DNA of 64,000 bases, taken from contig CP070705.1 of NCBI GenBank assembly GCA_020349965.1, forward strand, positions 1,179,650 through 1,243,649. The letters run 5' to 3'. Source of the stretch: Caldifarciminota bacterium (GTDB lineage Bacteria; Hydrothermota; Tepidihabitantia; SM23-42). The notes under the pieces are model-generated. The model was not told the DNA's origin. It worked only from the letters and a program-made list of their open reading frames with translations, and did not search any database. This document shows positions 1 through 6,874 of the stretch, one piece after another (positions within the stretch are counted from its first letter, which is position 1; each line of letters starts with the position of its first letter). Position numbers and translations under genes: made by a program.

Positions 1-929
1 GAAAGGAGCAATGATTCGCCTTCTATTCCTTCGAACCGGAAATGTGCGTTGTTAGGGAGACGTAGGGTAGGGTGACCGTTGAGATACGATCTCGGCACAA
101 GATCAAGGACTTTTTCTATCAATCTGTCTCGATACCGCTGAAGGCGTTTAGTTTCCGTGGCCATCTCCTCGCCCATGATCTCTGCAGCCCTTTTCATCCC
201 GGCGATGGCGGCAATGTTCTCTGTCCCGGACCGCAGACCGCGTTCTTGTCCTCCGCCAATGATCAGGGGATTGATCCTAATACCTTTCTTCACGTACAGA
301 ACACCGAGCCCCTGGGGACCGTATATATCATTGGATGATAAAGCCATCAAGTCGATATTATCTCGCTTGACGTCGATCGGGATCAGCCCCTCCGCAGCAA
401 CGGCATCGGTATGGAATGTGATGCCCTTGTCGCGGCACAATCTACCAATGGTCTCGATCTGTTGGATCGTGCCTATTTCATTGTTCGCGTACCCTATCGA
501 TACCATGATCGTCTTATCGGTGACGCGCTCGGATATTTTTTCGATGGCGATTCTGCCGAATTGGTCGACCGGTACTCTCGAAACCGTGAAGCCGTTCTTT
601 TCGAGATACTTGGTGATGTTAAGAATCGATATGTGCTCGATCTCGGAGATAATGATGTGATTGCCTTTGTCTTTGTTTCTCAGTGCGTGACCGACCAAGG
701 CAAGGTTATTAGATTCGGTCGCGCCGGATGTGAAAATTATTTCATCTCGCTCGGCACCGATGAAGCGCGCGACTGCTGCACGTGATGCCTCGAGCACTTC
801 GGTCGCAGTGTCGCCGACCCTGTGGAGTGAGGAGGGGTTGCCGGACTTGTCGTGGAGGTATGGGAGCATTATCTCGACGACTCTCGGATCGACCGGCTTC
901 GATGACTGGTAATCAAGATAGACGCTCAT
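1..929 (-). CDS. IscS/NifS-like protein lacking the PLP lysine (partial, 3' end off window)
   Basis: About 309 codons of a class V aminotransferase-fold protein are present; the C-terminus, including the loop with the persulfide cysteine, lies beyond base 1. The fold is clear from the TSGATESNN, ANNEIGTIQ and GGGQERGLRSGTEN motifs. Active desulfurases have S-x-H-K-x-x-G-P-K-G with the Schiff-base lysine. Here the stretch reads S198 S N200 D201 I Y G P Q G, so His is Asn and Lys is Asp. The usual D-A-V-Q pair of the PLP site reads D175-A-V-A178, and the N-terminal LDNAATT motif reads LDYQSSK. From memory, the same SSND signature occurs in Archaeoglobus fulgidus IscS (Asp199), reported to have no desulfurase activity and to lend a cysteine ligand during cluster assembly. 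A similar scaffold or partner role is my inference. The gene starts 16 bases after dsrE-like and is the last visible gene of the perR operon. Confidence 0.9.
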   Translation of the reverse strand, partial: MSVYLDYQSSKPVDPRVVEIMLPYLHDKSGNPSSLHRVGDTATEVLEASRAAVARFIGAERDEIIFTSGATESNNLALVGHALRNKDKGNHIIISEIEHISILNITKYLEKNGFTVSRVPVDQFGRIAIEKISERVTDKTIMVSIGYANNEIGTIQQIETIGRLCRDKGITFHTDAVAAEGLIPIDVKRDNIDLMALSSNDIYGPQGLGVLYVKKGIRINPLIIGGGQERGLRSGTENIAAIAGMKRAAEIMGEEMATETKRLQRYRDRLIEKVLDLVPRSYLNGHPTLRLPNNAHFRFEGIEGESLLL

Positions 930-945
930 CGTTCTGGGCCTCGCA

Positions 946-1308
946 TCAGAACCACATGGTCGCCGATGCATCGAGCGCAAGGTCGTTGAGCGTACCTGCG
1001 CCTACTATCTTAAGTCCAGGCAGCAATTCTACGGTATCCCATCCTAGCATTTGCTTCGATGCTTCACATACGTAAACATCTATGCCCATCTTCATCGTCT
1101 TCGAGATCATATCGCCCAAGTTGGGGAAGGAACCGATCTTTGTCTGCGCAGCTGTATCGGGCTTCAACACGCGCAGTGCCTGTCCAAGATAGTATACCTG
1201 AGCGTCGATATCCATCGCTTTTGCAGTCTGCGCGAGGACCAACGGAGAGTATTGACGTTCAGGGTCGTCGCTTGTTTGGACATAAAGAATCCGTTTCTTT
1301 TTGTTCAT
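946..1308 (-). CDS. DsrE/DsrF-like sulfur-relay protein
   Basis: A 120-residue cytosolic protein with the DsrE/F-like Rossmannoid fold: an N-terminal ILYVQTSDDPER strand-loop, a central LAQTAKAMDIDAQVYYLGQAL helix-strand unit, and a VYVCEASKQMLGW segment near residues 80-92. Proteins of this family bind or pass on persulfide sulfur. The cysteine in the VCEAS stretch lies where family members such as TusD/DsrE carry their active cysteine, but I cannot align it exactly. ATG at 1308 is preceded by a TAGGAG Shine-Dalgarno that overlaps the stop codon of the TusA-like gene, so the two are probably translated together. The partners suggested by position are the TusA-like protein upstream and the IscS-like protein downstream. 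Confidence 0.8.
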   Translation of the reverse strand: MNKKKRILYVQTSDDPERQYSPLVLAQTAKAMDIDAQVYYLGQALRVLKPDTAAQTKIGSFPNLGDMISKTMKMGIDVYVCEASKQMLGWDTVELLPGLKIVGAGTLNDLALDASATMWF

Positions 1309-1317
1309 AGTTCACTC

Positions 1318-1560
1318 CTACTTCGTTCGTCTTAACAGGAAACGTATTATATCACGCTGCTTCTCGAATTTGACGATTTCGTGGCCGGTTCTCTTGGCGA
1401 ACCGTTTTATATCTTCTTCAGCGGCAGGATCATCGGCAAGAACTTCGAGTATTTCGCCGATCTCGATCGCGTCCATGCCCTCCCGTGTTTGGAATAGCGG
1501 TTGCGGGCAGTACAACCCAACACAGTCTACTGTTTTCTTCGGTACTTGCTCGTCGTCCAT
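1318..1560 (-). CDS. TusA/SirA-family sulfur carrier
   Basis: An 80-residue protein with the hallmark C-P-x-P motif (C18-P-Q-P) of TusA/SirA/YeeD sulfur carriers, plus a second cysteine at C13. The rest fits the two-layer alpha/beta fold, with GEILEVLADDPAAEEDIKRF before a GHEIV strand. In known members the CPxP cysteine receives persulfide sulfur from a cysteine desulfurase. I chose ATG 1560, 20 bases after the upstream ferritin-like gene; the longer in-frame reading back to 1614 overlaps that gene and adds a non-homologous tail. It belongs to the perR operon, beside DsrE-like and IscS-like genes, which points to sulfur trafficking in iron-sulfur repair or sulfane-sulfur handling. The direction of sulfur flow is not known. 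Confidence 0.88.
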   Translation of the reverse strand: MDDEQVPKKTVDCVGLYCPQPLFQTREGMDAIEIGEILEVLADDPAAEEDIKRFAKRTGHEIVKFEKQRDIIRFLLRRTK

Positions 1561-1580
1561 GGTAGCCCCGGTATCATTCG

Positions 1581-2087
1581 TCAGAGCAGAGGAGAGAACC
1601 GCTGCTCTGCCCAATAATCCTCCTTCAGCAATTCGAGTTGTCTGGTTATTGCCTCGAGATGATTTTCTTCCCAGTGCTGTAACTGCTGATACAATGCTCT
1701 TGCCGAGGGGTCATCGCTTATCTCTTTCATTTTGCGGTAGAAATCGATAGAATTCGATTCGAGCAACGCCCCGATGCTCAGGGCAGAAACCTCGAAATGC
1801 ATTTCGCCGGCACGTTTTTTCAGTTCTGCGGAGAATATCGGACTTTCACCATCGTATGCGCTAATCTTTCCAAGTTCGATCTTTTGCCACTCTTCATTGT
1901 CAAGCAATGACGAGTACTCCTTCTGCAGTGCCTTGTAGTGTTTGATCTCGTCATTGGCGAGCATCTTGAATACACGTTTACCTTTTTCGTCCGCAGTCTT
2001 TTCTGCTGCTATTCTATAAAACTCAATGCCGTTAAGCTCGGTCTGAAGGGCTATTCGCAAACCCTCGATTGATTTTGATTTTTCCAT
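1581..2087 (-). CDS. Rubrerythrin-like diiron protein without rubredoxin domain
   Basis: 168 residues forming a four-helix ferritin-like bundle with two repeats of the diiron motif: E in LNGIEFY and E-x-x-H in NDEIKH in the first half, then E in LLESNSIDFY and E-x-x-H in WEENH in the second. No cysteine pair for a rubredoxin centre is present, so an electron donor must be separate; the free rubredoxin at 5915-6076 is the natural candidate. Proteins of this type reduce peroxide or protect against oxygen. A Shine-Dalgarno (AAGGAG) precedes ATG 2087. It is one of four different ferritin-like genes in this operon, each only distantly similar to the others. Confidence 0.88.
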   Translation of the reverse strand: MEKSKSIEGLRIALQTELNGIEFYRIAAEKTADEKGKRVFKMLANDEIKHYKALQKEYSSLLDNEEWQKIELGKISAYDGESPIFSAELKKRAGEMHFEVSALSIGALLESNSIDFYRKMKEISDDPSARALYQQLQHWEENHLEAITRQLELLKEDYWAEQRFSPLL

Positions 2088-2190
2088 ACATGCTCCTTCT
2101 ATTTCCCCCTAACAGTTAGACACCTCAGAAAACGGAACATTTATTTCTCTATACCGTTACGATCTTTACCCGTTGAATGGATCATCTCCC

Positions 2191-2841
2191 TCAGCATGGT
2201 ATCGAGAGATCCTGGAGTTGCTTCACACGCGCGAGGGCTCTTTCCTTGAATTCAACAGGAAGATCATGACTCGGGATAGTTTCGCCGATACGGGCGGTCT
2301 CCTCCATGATTAATTTCATGTGCCTTTTTCTTGCTTCATTGCTGATCGGTTTCTCACCCTGTAATTTCCAACCGCCTTCCATGAAACCTTCAGGGAAGTA
2401 CCAATCTTTGAACCAGGTGAACCCGCGCGTCAGCATCTCAAAACCTAATCTGCTGAGTACGATAGGGAATCCTCTCTGTAGAAGCAGCATCGTTTCCTTG
2501 TCCGTGTAATATTCGATGAATAACTTTGCACCGGCGTTGAGGCTTGTGCTGAAAGCGTCCAGTATACCTTCTTCGAACCGGGATCCGAAATAGTCCACAA
2601 TTCTGTTCTCAATTCCTATCGATGCATTGATGTTGAATAATTCGATCCACGGAGAGTAATCGGGCGGCCGGCCAAAGAAGATTTTTGCGTTACCAATGTA
2701 TGCTCGGCCGGTTTTCGTCCGGCAGTGTAATTCCGCATTCTGTTCTTCTCGGAATCTGCCCGGTATCATTCTGTGAATATAAATTGAGTAACCATTCACG
2801 CTGATACCACTGCGCAGTGATTCTACCATTTCACGAAGCAT
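2191..2841 (-). CDS. Conserved protein of unknown function (possibly DUF1122)
   Basis: 216 residues, soluble, with no signal peptide or membrane segment. It is rich in aromatics, with a central stretch (residues about 85-150) containing ENRIVDYFGSRF, AGAKLFIEYYTDKET and RLGFEMLTRGFTWFKDWY, and an acidic-basic C-terminal helix. I have a weak recollection that it resembles the DUF1122 family of archaea and anaerobic bacteria, but cannot confirm this. No catalytic motif is evident. It sits between two ferritin-like genes in the PerR-controlled operon, so a role in the response to oxygen or peroxide is likely by association only. The gap of 103 bases to the next gene and 60 bases to the previous one contains no obvious promoter. 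Confidence 0.75.
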   Translation of the reverse strand: MLREMVESLRSGISVNGYSIYIHRMIPGRFREEQNAELHCRTKTGRAYIGNAKIFFGRPPDYSPWIELFNINASIGIENRIVDYFGSRFEEGILDAFSTSLNAGAKLFIEYYTDKETMLLLQRGFPIVLSRLGFEMLTRGFTWFKDWYFPEGFMEGGWKLQGEKPISNEARKRHMKLIMEETARIGETIPSHDLPVEFKERALARVKQLQDLSIPC

Positions 2842-2901
2842 GCGTATTAAGTGGACAATGACTCATTGGTACCGGTAGCAACGGGTGCAGCACCTTATTC
2901 C

Positions 2902-3429
2902 TCAGTATTTCGAATCCATTCTGAATTCTGCGATATCGAACCAAAACCCGGAATTCGTTATGTGATCGTGCTGTGCCTGAAGCAGGTCGTAGTGTAGCTT
3001 TTCTTCGTCGGCGATTTTCTTGAATATCTCTTTCGCCTTCTTATCCGTTGTCTTCTCTGCTGCTCCGGAGAAAAAATCGATTGCATTTCTTTCGAGATCC
3101 ATCGCAATACTTATTGCTTCGAGCTCGCTGGCTCTGCTTTCCTTTCCTGCACTTGCGACTTTTTTCGTGAGCGCTTCGATCATCGGTGCTTTCTCATTTT
3201 TTTCGAGGTCACCGACGTGTTTTCTCCAATCCTCGCCTACCATTGTTGTGAAAATGTCGCTGAAGACCTTCAGGTGTTGCGCTTCATCATTTGCCAATTT
3301 TCTGAACATCTTCTTGCCAAGCTCGTTGTGCGTAGCATTAGCGACGTTCTCGAAGAAACTCTTTCCATTCAATTCAAGTTTCAATGATTCTCTGATTATT
3401 TCAGCAATTTCGCTGGTTATTTCTGCCAT
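2902..3429 (-). CDS. Rubrerythrin-like diiron protein without rubredoxin domain
   Basis: 175 residues, a ferritin-like four-helix bundle. Diiron ligands are recognisable in E of LELNGKSFF, E-x-x-H of NDEAQH, E of DLERNAIDFF and E-x-x-H of EEKLH. The two halves repeat the same pattern, as in rubrerythrin and erythrin-type proteins. It has no rubredoxin domain, and its C-terminal tail (NSGFWFDIAEF) is aromatic. It probably acts in peroxide reduction or iron handling in the cytosol, using an external rubredoxin. A modest AGAGGTG Shine-Dalgarno precedes ATG 3429. It follows a 163-base gap with two hairpins after the bacterioferritin-like gene. Confidence 0.88.
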   Translation of the reverse strand: MAEITSEIAEIIRESLKLELNGKSFFENVANATHNELGKKMFRKLANDEAQHLKVFSDIFTTMVGEDWRKHVGDLEKNEKAPMIEALTKKVASAGKESRASELEAISIAMDLERNAIDFFSGAAEKTTDKKAKEIFKKIADEEKLHYDLLQAQHDHITNSGFWFDIAEFRMDSKY

Positions 3430-3592
3430 TCTTCACCTCTTTCTGCTTCATTGACCGTAGAAAAGACATTATGTGGGGGAGAGGGTATCGAATCCCTCCC
3501 CCTCAGCACCCCCTCCTGATTACTTGACCGCTATATGACCCGCAGGATTATCTGCGGGCTCACGGATGGGGCCGCCGATTTCTGACGTTTAC
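3430..3592 (-). other. Intergenic stretch with two hairpins inside the perR operon
   Basis: Two stem-loops lie between the bacterioferritin-like gene and the next ferritin-like gene. One is a perfect 7-bp stem (CCCGCAG at 3539-3545 and CTGCGGG at 3552-3558, six-base loop). The other is a G/C-rich imperfect stem at about 3475-3502. Neither is followed by a run of T on either strand, so an intrinsic terminator is unlikely. RNA processing or uneven expression within the operon is possible. Confidence 0.4.
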
Positions 3593-4012
3593 TTAGATCT
3601 CTTCAAGTAGACCCGAGAAAGTGTCGTGATGTTCCTCTTCATCTGCGAGGATCTTCTCGAACATTCTCTTGGTCACCGGATCGGCTGCCTTCTCGGCCAT
3701 GGCTATCGCTTGTTTGTAAAGCGCGATGGCTCCCTCTTCATCCTTTCTGTCTTGCTCTAGCATTTCCTTGAGTGTTCCGCCGACGAATATCGGTTCAGGT
3801 TTTGTCGTTGGCGTACCGCCCAGATAAGTGAGGCGTTCGGCTATCTCCTCGGCATGTTTCATTTCCGTTATAGCGGCACTTTTGAGTGCATCTTTAACGG
3901 CAAATCCCTTAACGCCTTTCCACATGACGTGCTGCCACATGTACTGTATTGTCACCTGTAGTTCCCGGGCGATAGCCTTGTTAAGCATATCGAGTATCTC
4001 TTTGGATGCCAT
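3593..4012 (-). CDS. Bacterioferritin-like small diiron protein
   Basis: 139 residues in a ferritin-like bundle of the bacterioferritin/DUF892-like kind rather than the rubrerythrin kind. Ligand motifs are E in ARELQVTIQY, E-x-x-H in EMKHAEEI, E in DRKDEEGAIALY and E-x-x-H in ADEEEHHDTF. A loop with GGTPTTKPEPIFVGG lies between helices 2 and 3. It may store iron or detoxify peroxide. It is shorter than true bacterioferritin (about 155-160 residues), and I see no clear haem-binding methionine. A strong AGGAGG Shine-Dalgarno precedes ATG 4012. It is the second ferritin-like gene of the perR operon. Confidence 0.87.
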   Translation of the reverse strand: MASKEILDMLNKAIARELQVTIQYMWQHVMWKGVKGFAVKDALKSAAITEMKHAEEIAERLTYLGGTPTTKPEPIFVGGTLKEMLEQDRKDEEGAIALYKQAIAMAEKAADPVTKRMFEKILADEEEHHDTFSGLLEEI

Positions 4013-4082
4013 TTATTCCTCCTATGTTATTCTCTAAAAGTCTTTGAACATCGGTCTAAACTATCACTGCGCCGCAATCGAT

Positions 4083-4574
4083 TCAATCCTTGCTTACGCA
4101 GGCAGCTGTACCCTCACTGCACTTGCTGAGTTTAACGAAGTGCCGCCTCTCTTCTTCTATTATCTTGTCTATGGAAGATCGCTGATTTTCCGGCACGAGC
4201 TTCTTAACTTCTTCATAATACAAAATGGAATCAAGCTCGCGATCAATAGCGAATTGGAGCGCCGACCGAGCATCGTTAATGCTCTTGATTTTTTCGTCCA
4301 TTTTCTGCGGTGTGAATATGATATTGTCCGCATACGCACGCAGATAGGCAAAGTACTCGCCGGGGTAACTTTCAATCGGTTCGTACTCTTCCATCTGTGC
4401 AGCCATGCTTTCATATATTTTTTTGTGTTTGACTTCCTCTTCGGCGAGGGCAGAGAAGAGTTTCTTAACCTCAGCGTCGGGCAATTTCTTGGCCATCTCT
4501 CGGTAGAATTTCTCCCCACCCTGCTCAATGCGAATCGCGAATTGAAATACTTCACTCGGTTCAAAAACGCTCAT
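4083..4574 (-). CDS. Rubrerythrin-like diiron protein without rubredoxin domain
   Basis: 163 residues. The N-terminal half has E of RIEQGGEKFY and E-x-x-H of EEEVKH; the second half has E of DRELDSILYY and E-x-x-H of EEERRH, giving a full diiron set. Two cysteines near the C-terminus (KCSEGTAAC) are not spaced like a rubredoxin knuckle (C-x-x-C). It probably reduces peroxide with electrons from rubredoxin. It lies directly downstream of the flavodiiron protein and the small ORF, whose end overlaps the start of this gene. A good AGGAGG Shine-Dalgarno lies ahead of ATG 4574, inside the small ORF. Confidence 0.88.
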   Translation of the reverse strand: MSVFEPSEVFQFAIRIEQGGEKFYREMAKKLPDAEVKKLFSALAEEEVKHKKIYESMAAQMEEYEPIESYPGEYFAYLRAYADNIIFTPQKMDEKIKSINDARSALQFAIDRELDSILYYEEVKKLVPENQRSSIDKIIEEERRHFVKLSKCSEGTAACVSKD

Positions 4575-4704
4575 TACTGACCTCCTTTGGTTTCATACCC
4601 TTGCCATGACCTATCTTAAATATATCAAGGCTGATTGCCCTCCAGTATCTAGGCGTTGCCTCCTTGTTGACTTTCTCATATTCTTCACGCTGGAGATCCT
4701 TCAT
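4561..4704 (-). CDS. Small hypothetical protein (47 aa)
   Basis: An open frame of 47 codons fills the gap between the flavodiiron gene and the first ferritin-like gene and ends 14 bases inside the latter, with TGA at 4563-4561. It begins MKDLQREEYEKV, is strongly charged with a central W-R-A-I-S-L-D-I-F stretch, and has a Shine-Dalgarno-like AGGTGAT ahead of ATG 4704. It could be a small redox-partner or regulatory peptide, or a leader that couples translation to the next gene. I recognise no family. Conservation of the reading frame in relatives would decide whether it is real. Confidence 0.5.
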   Translation of the reverse strand: MKDLQREEYEKVNKEATPRYWRAISLDIFKIGHGKGMKPKEVSNERF

Positions 4705-4727
4705 CAATCATCACCTGTAATCACCAC

Positions 4728-5915
4728 CTATTTGCTGATACCCAGTGCTTGGTGTTTTTCAACAATGGTATCAGCGAGCGCGTCGAGTGCCAGGTAATCT
4801 GCACTCTTCGGATGTCCTTTGATGATTACTGGTGTGATCAATTCGACTCTTAGATTTCCGATCATGCCGGTGATCTGTTCAAGCATCTTGCCGCCCCAGC
4901 CGAAAGAACCGATGACCGAGGCGTATTTCGTCTTAGGGCGCAATAGGTTTGCGAGATACGTGGCGTATACCGCAGCCGGATGCGGACCTGCCAGCACTGT
5001 CGGTGCGGCAATGACGATCGTTGCCGCGTCGACGAGCGAGATCGCGAGTTCACCGATATCGGTCTTCGTCAGGTTAAACGGTTTGACCGCAACACCTCGC
5101 TTGATGAGCGCCGCTATCAAATGGTTGACCATTGCCTCGGTGCTGCCGTGCATCGATACATAGGGGAGGATAACTTCGTTCTTCACAATATCTGATGTCC
5201 AGTCGCGGTAGGCATCGATGATAAAGGACGGTTTATTGTGCAAGGGGCCGTGGCTGGGTGCGATTATTTCGATTTTGTATCCCTCGAGTCTCTTGAGGTG
5301 TTTCTGGATCACCGTTCTAAAAGGCATCATGATCTCTGCATAGTAGCGTTTGGCGGACTCGTACACGCGTGCTTCGTCAAAAGCGTAAAGGTCGCTGGTT
5401 GCGAGATGGGAGCCGAATAGGTCGCACGGGAATAGTATCTTATCCTCACGCAGGTAAGTGAGCATGGTTTCCGGCCAATGCACCCACGGCGCGGTGATGA
5501 ATTCAAGCGTACGGTCACCAAGCGATAAAGTATCATTGTCTTCCACAACGACGAACTTCTCTTCAGGGATGTGTAACAGATCGATTAGCATATTCCTGCA
5601 TTTTCCGTTGGTCACGACCTTTGCCATGGGGTAGGTATCAACGAGTCTCCGTATTCCACCGGAATGGTCTTGCTCTGCGTGGTTCGCTATTATATAGTGG
5701 AGTTCATCGACATGGAGACTCCCCAGATTGGCGACGTGCTCTCTCTCCATTACGGGATCTACAGAATCGATCAGTACTGTCTTATTACTGCCTTTAATCA
5801 GGTATGCGTTATAAGTAGTTCCATCGGGCAGCGGTATCAGTTCATCGAAAAGCCTTCGGTCCCAATGAATTGTTCCTACCCAGTAAACGCCGTCTTTTAT
5901 TTTTCGCGCGGACAT
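4728..5915 (-). CDS. fprA: Flavodiiron protein (A-type flavoprotein, oxygen/NO reductase)
   Basis: 395 residues with the two classical parts: an N-terminal metallo-beta-lactamase-like diiron domain and a C-terminal flavodoxin domain. Diiron ligands are H79-x-E81-x-D83-H84, H146, D165 and the His of APSHGP, matching Moorella FprA with an offset of about two. The flavodoxin part begins near residue 255 (VSMHGSTEAM FMN loop). The enzyme reduces oxygen to water, or NO to N2O, in the cytosol, with electrons from rubredoxin. The rubredoxin gene directly upstream overlaps it by TGATG, so the start is ATG 5915 rather than the TTG three bases earlier. No rubredoxin is fused to it. It is part of the PerR operon. 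Confidence 0.96.
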   Translation of the reverse strand: MSARKIKDGVYWVGTIHWDRRLFDELIPLPDGTTYNAYLIKGSNKTVLIDSVDPVMEREHVANLGSLHVDELHYIIANHAEQDHSGGIRRLVDTYPMAKVVTNGKCRNMLIDLLHIPEEKFVVVEDNDTLSLGDRTLEFITAPWVHWPETMLTYLREDKILFPCDLFGSHLATSDLYAFDEARVYESAKRYYAEIMMPFRTVIQKHLKRLEGYKIEIIAPSHGPLHNKPSFIIDAYRDWTSDIVKNEVILPYVSMHGSTEAMVNHLIAALIKRGVAVKPFNLTKTDIGELAISLVDAATIVIAAPTVLAGPHPAAVYATYLANLLRPKTKYASVIGSFGWGGKMLEQITGMIGNLRVELITPVIIKGHPKSADYLALDALADTIVEKHQALGISK

Positions 5916-6076
5916 CAATCCACCTTCTCAAACTGATCCTTACCAACACCGCATACCGGGCATACCCAGTCGGCCGGGATCTGCTCGAATGGGGTGCCGG
6001 GCTCTATCCCAGAAACTGGGTCGCCTTTTTTTGGATCGTAGACATATCCACAGACTGTGCATTTGTATTTCGACAT
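5915..6076 (-). CDS. Rubredoxin
   Basis: A 53-residue protein with the two rubredoxin knuckles C6-T-V-C9-G-Y and C39-P-V-C42-G and the invariant W37 before the second. It carries single electrons in the cytosol. Its stop codon overlaps the start of the flavodiiron gene (TGATG), strong evidence that it is that enzyme's donor; it may also serve the rubrerythrin-like proteins further down, none of which carries its own rubredoxin domain. ATG 6076 follows a CAGGAGA Shine-Dalgarno. A second rubredoxin gene lies at 35902-36078. Confidence 0.97.
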   Translation of the reverse strand: MSKYKCTVCGYVYDPKKGDPVSGIEPGTPFEQIPADWVCPVCGVGKDQFEKVD

Positions 6077-6112
6077 TGAGTTGTCTCCTGCGTCTCAGTT
6101 TGATGCGAGTCT

Positions 6113-6337
6113 TTAGAAGACCTGCTCGACTGCTCGAACTTCGGGTATCTTATCCTTCAGAGTCTTCTCGATTGCCATCTTGAGCGTTAAGGTGCTCATC
6201 GGACATGTTCCACAGGCACCGGTCAGTTTCACCTTGACGACGCCATCATCAGTGACTTCAACCAATTCAACGTTTCCACCATCAGCTTCGAGGTTTGGTC
6301 TTATTTCACCTAAGACCTTTTCGACCTTTTCCTTCAT
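6113..6337 (-). CDS. NifU C-terminal domain (Nfu-type) iron-sulfur scaffold/carrier
   Basis: 74 residues comprising only the Nfu domain, with C42-G-T-C45 in the GACGTCPMS motif that binds a bridging [4Fe-4S] cluster between two subunits. The family delivers iron-sulfur clusters to target proteins. The N-terminal half starts with the usual [21 protein letters not shown] helix-strand pattern. A strong AAGGAGG lies before ATG 6337. Its place as second gene of the perR operon, with an IscS-like gene at the far end, suggests a dedicated cluster assembly or repair set that responds to oxidative damage. Confidence 0.95.
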   Translation of the reverse strand: MKEKVEKVLGEIRPNLEADGGNVELVEVTDDGVVKVKLTGACGTCPMSTLTLKMAIEKTLKDKIPEVRAVEQVF

Positions 6338-6371
6338 GTTATTTCCTCCTTATTGAAATTAGACACGATTG

Positions 6372-6818
6372 TCACGCTTGTTGTTTACGCTGTCTCTTCA
6401 AACATTCTTTACAGAGCCCCTTAAAATAGCCGTGTACTTCCTCAATGAGATACCCCTTCATGCTCTTTCGTTCAGCAACCGGGCACTGTACGTCGACGTC
6501 CGAAATACGCCCGCACATTCTGCAGAGGAAGTGATGGTGCGGTTCGGTCAAGAAATCGTACCTCACCTCTGTTCCTGTGATCGTTATTGCTGAAACGAGC
6601 CCTGCCTTAAGGAATGAGCTGAGTGCATTGTAGACCGTTGTCATTGAAAGCAGGGGCATTTCTCCGGAGAGGGCAGTATAGATCTTTTCCACGGTTAGAT
6701 GTTCTTTCCTATGTTCCTGTAGATAGTCGAGTATCATGAGACGCTGGTAGGTGGGTTTGAGGCCCTTTTCCGCGAGGAGCTCCTTCAAGTGTTCGCTATT
6801 TGAAGTCATTTTAATCAT
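6372..6818 (-). CDS. perR: PerR-type peroxide-sensing Fur-family repressor
   Basis: 148 residues: a winged-helix DNA-binding half and a C-terminal dimerisation half. The Bacillus subtilis PerR regulatory metal ligands (H37, D85, H91, H93, D104) are all present with a constant offset of three: H40, D88, H94, H96, D107. Having Asp rather than Glu at the last position separates PerR from Fur. The structural zinc site is C99-x-x-C102 and C136-x-x-C139. PerR represses peroxide-defence genes until Fe-catalysed oxidation of its histidines. ATG 6818 falls at the predicted +1 of a consensus promoter, with no Shine-Dalgarno, so the mRNA should be leaderless; ATG 6809 is the alternative. It heads the operon that runs down to base 1. 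Confidence 0.93.
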   Translation of the reverse strand: MIKMTSNSEHLKELLAEKGLKPTYQRLMILDYLQEHRKEHLTVEKIYTALSGEMPLLSMTTVYNALSSFLKAGLVSAITITGTEVRYDFLTEPHHHFLCRMCGRISDVDVQCPVAERKSMKGYLIEEVHGYFKGLCKECLKRQRKQQA

Positions 6819-6831
6819 GGAATTATTATAA
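6817..6831 (-). promoter_or_regulatory. Candidate PerR box at the perR promoter
   Basis: Read on the minus strand the sequence is TTATAAT-A-ATTCCAT. The first half matches the PerR box TTANAAT exactly and the second half matches ATTNTAA at five of seven places. It overlaps the -10 element and the predicted start point, as expected for autorepression. This is inference from consensus; the AT-rich -10 contributes to the match. Confidence 0.45.
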
Positions 6832-6852
6832 TCGAAAACGCCACTCTGTCAA
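6825..6852 (-). promoter_or_regulatory. perR operon promoter (TTGACA-16-TATAAT)
   Basis: Perfect -35 (TTGACA, complement of 6847-6852) and -10 (TATAAT, complement of 6825-6830) hexamers with 16 bases between them. The expected +1, seven bases past the -10, is the A of the perR ATG at 6818. Confidence 0.85.
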
Positions 6853-6874
6853 GTACCTTTTCAGGGATATTTGA

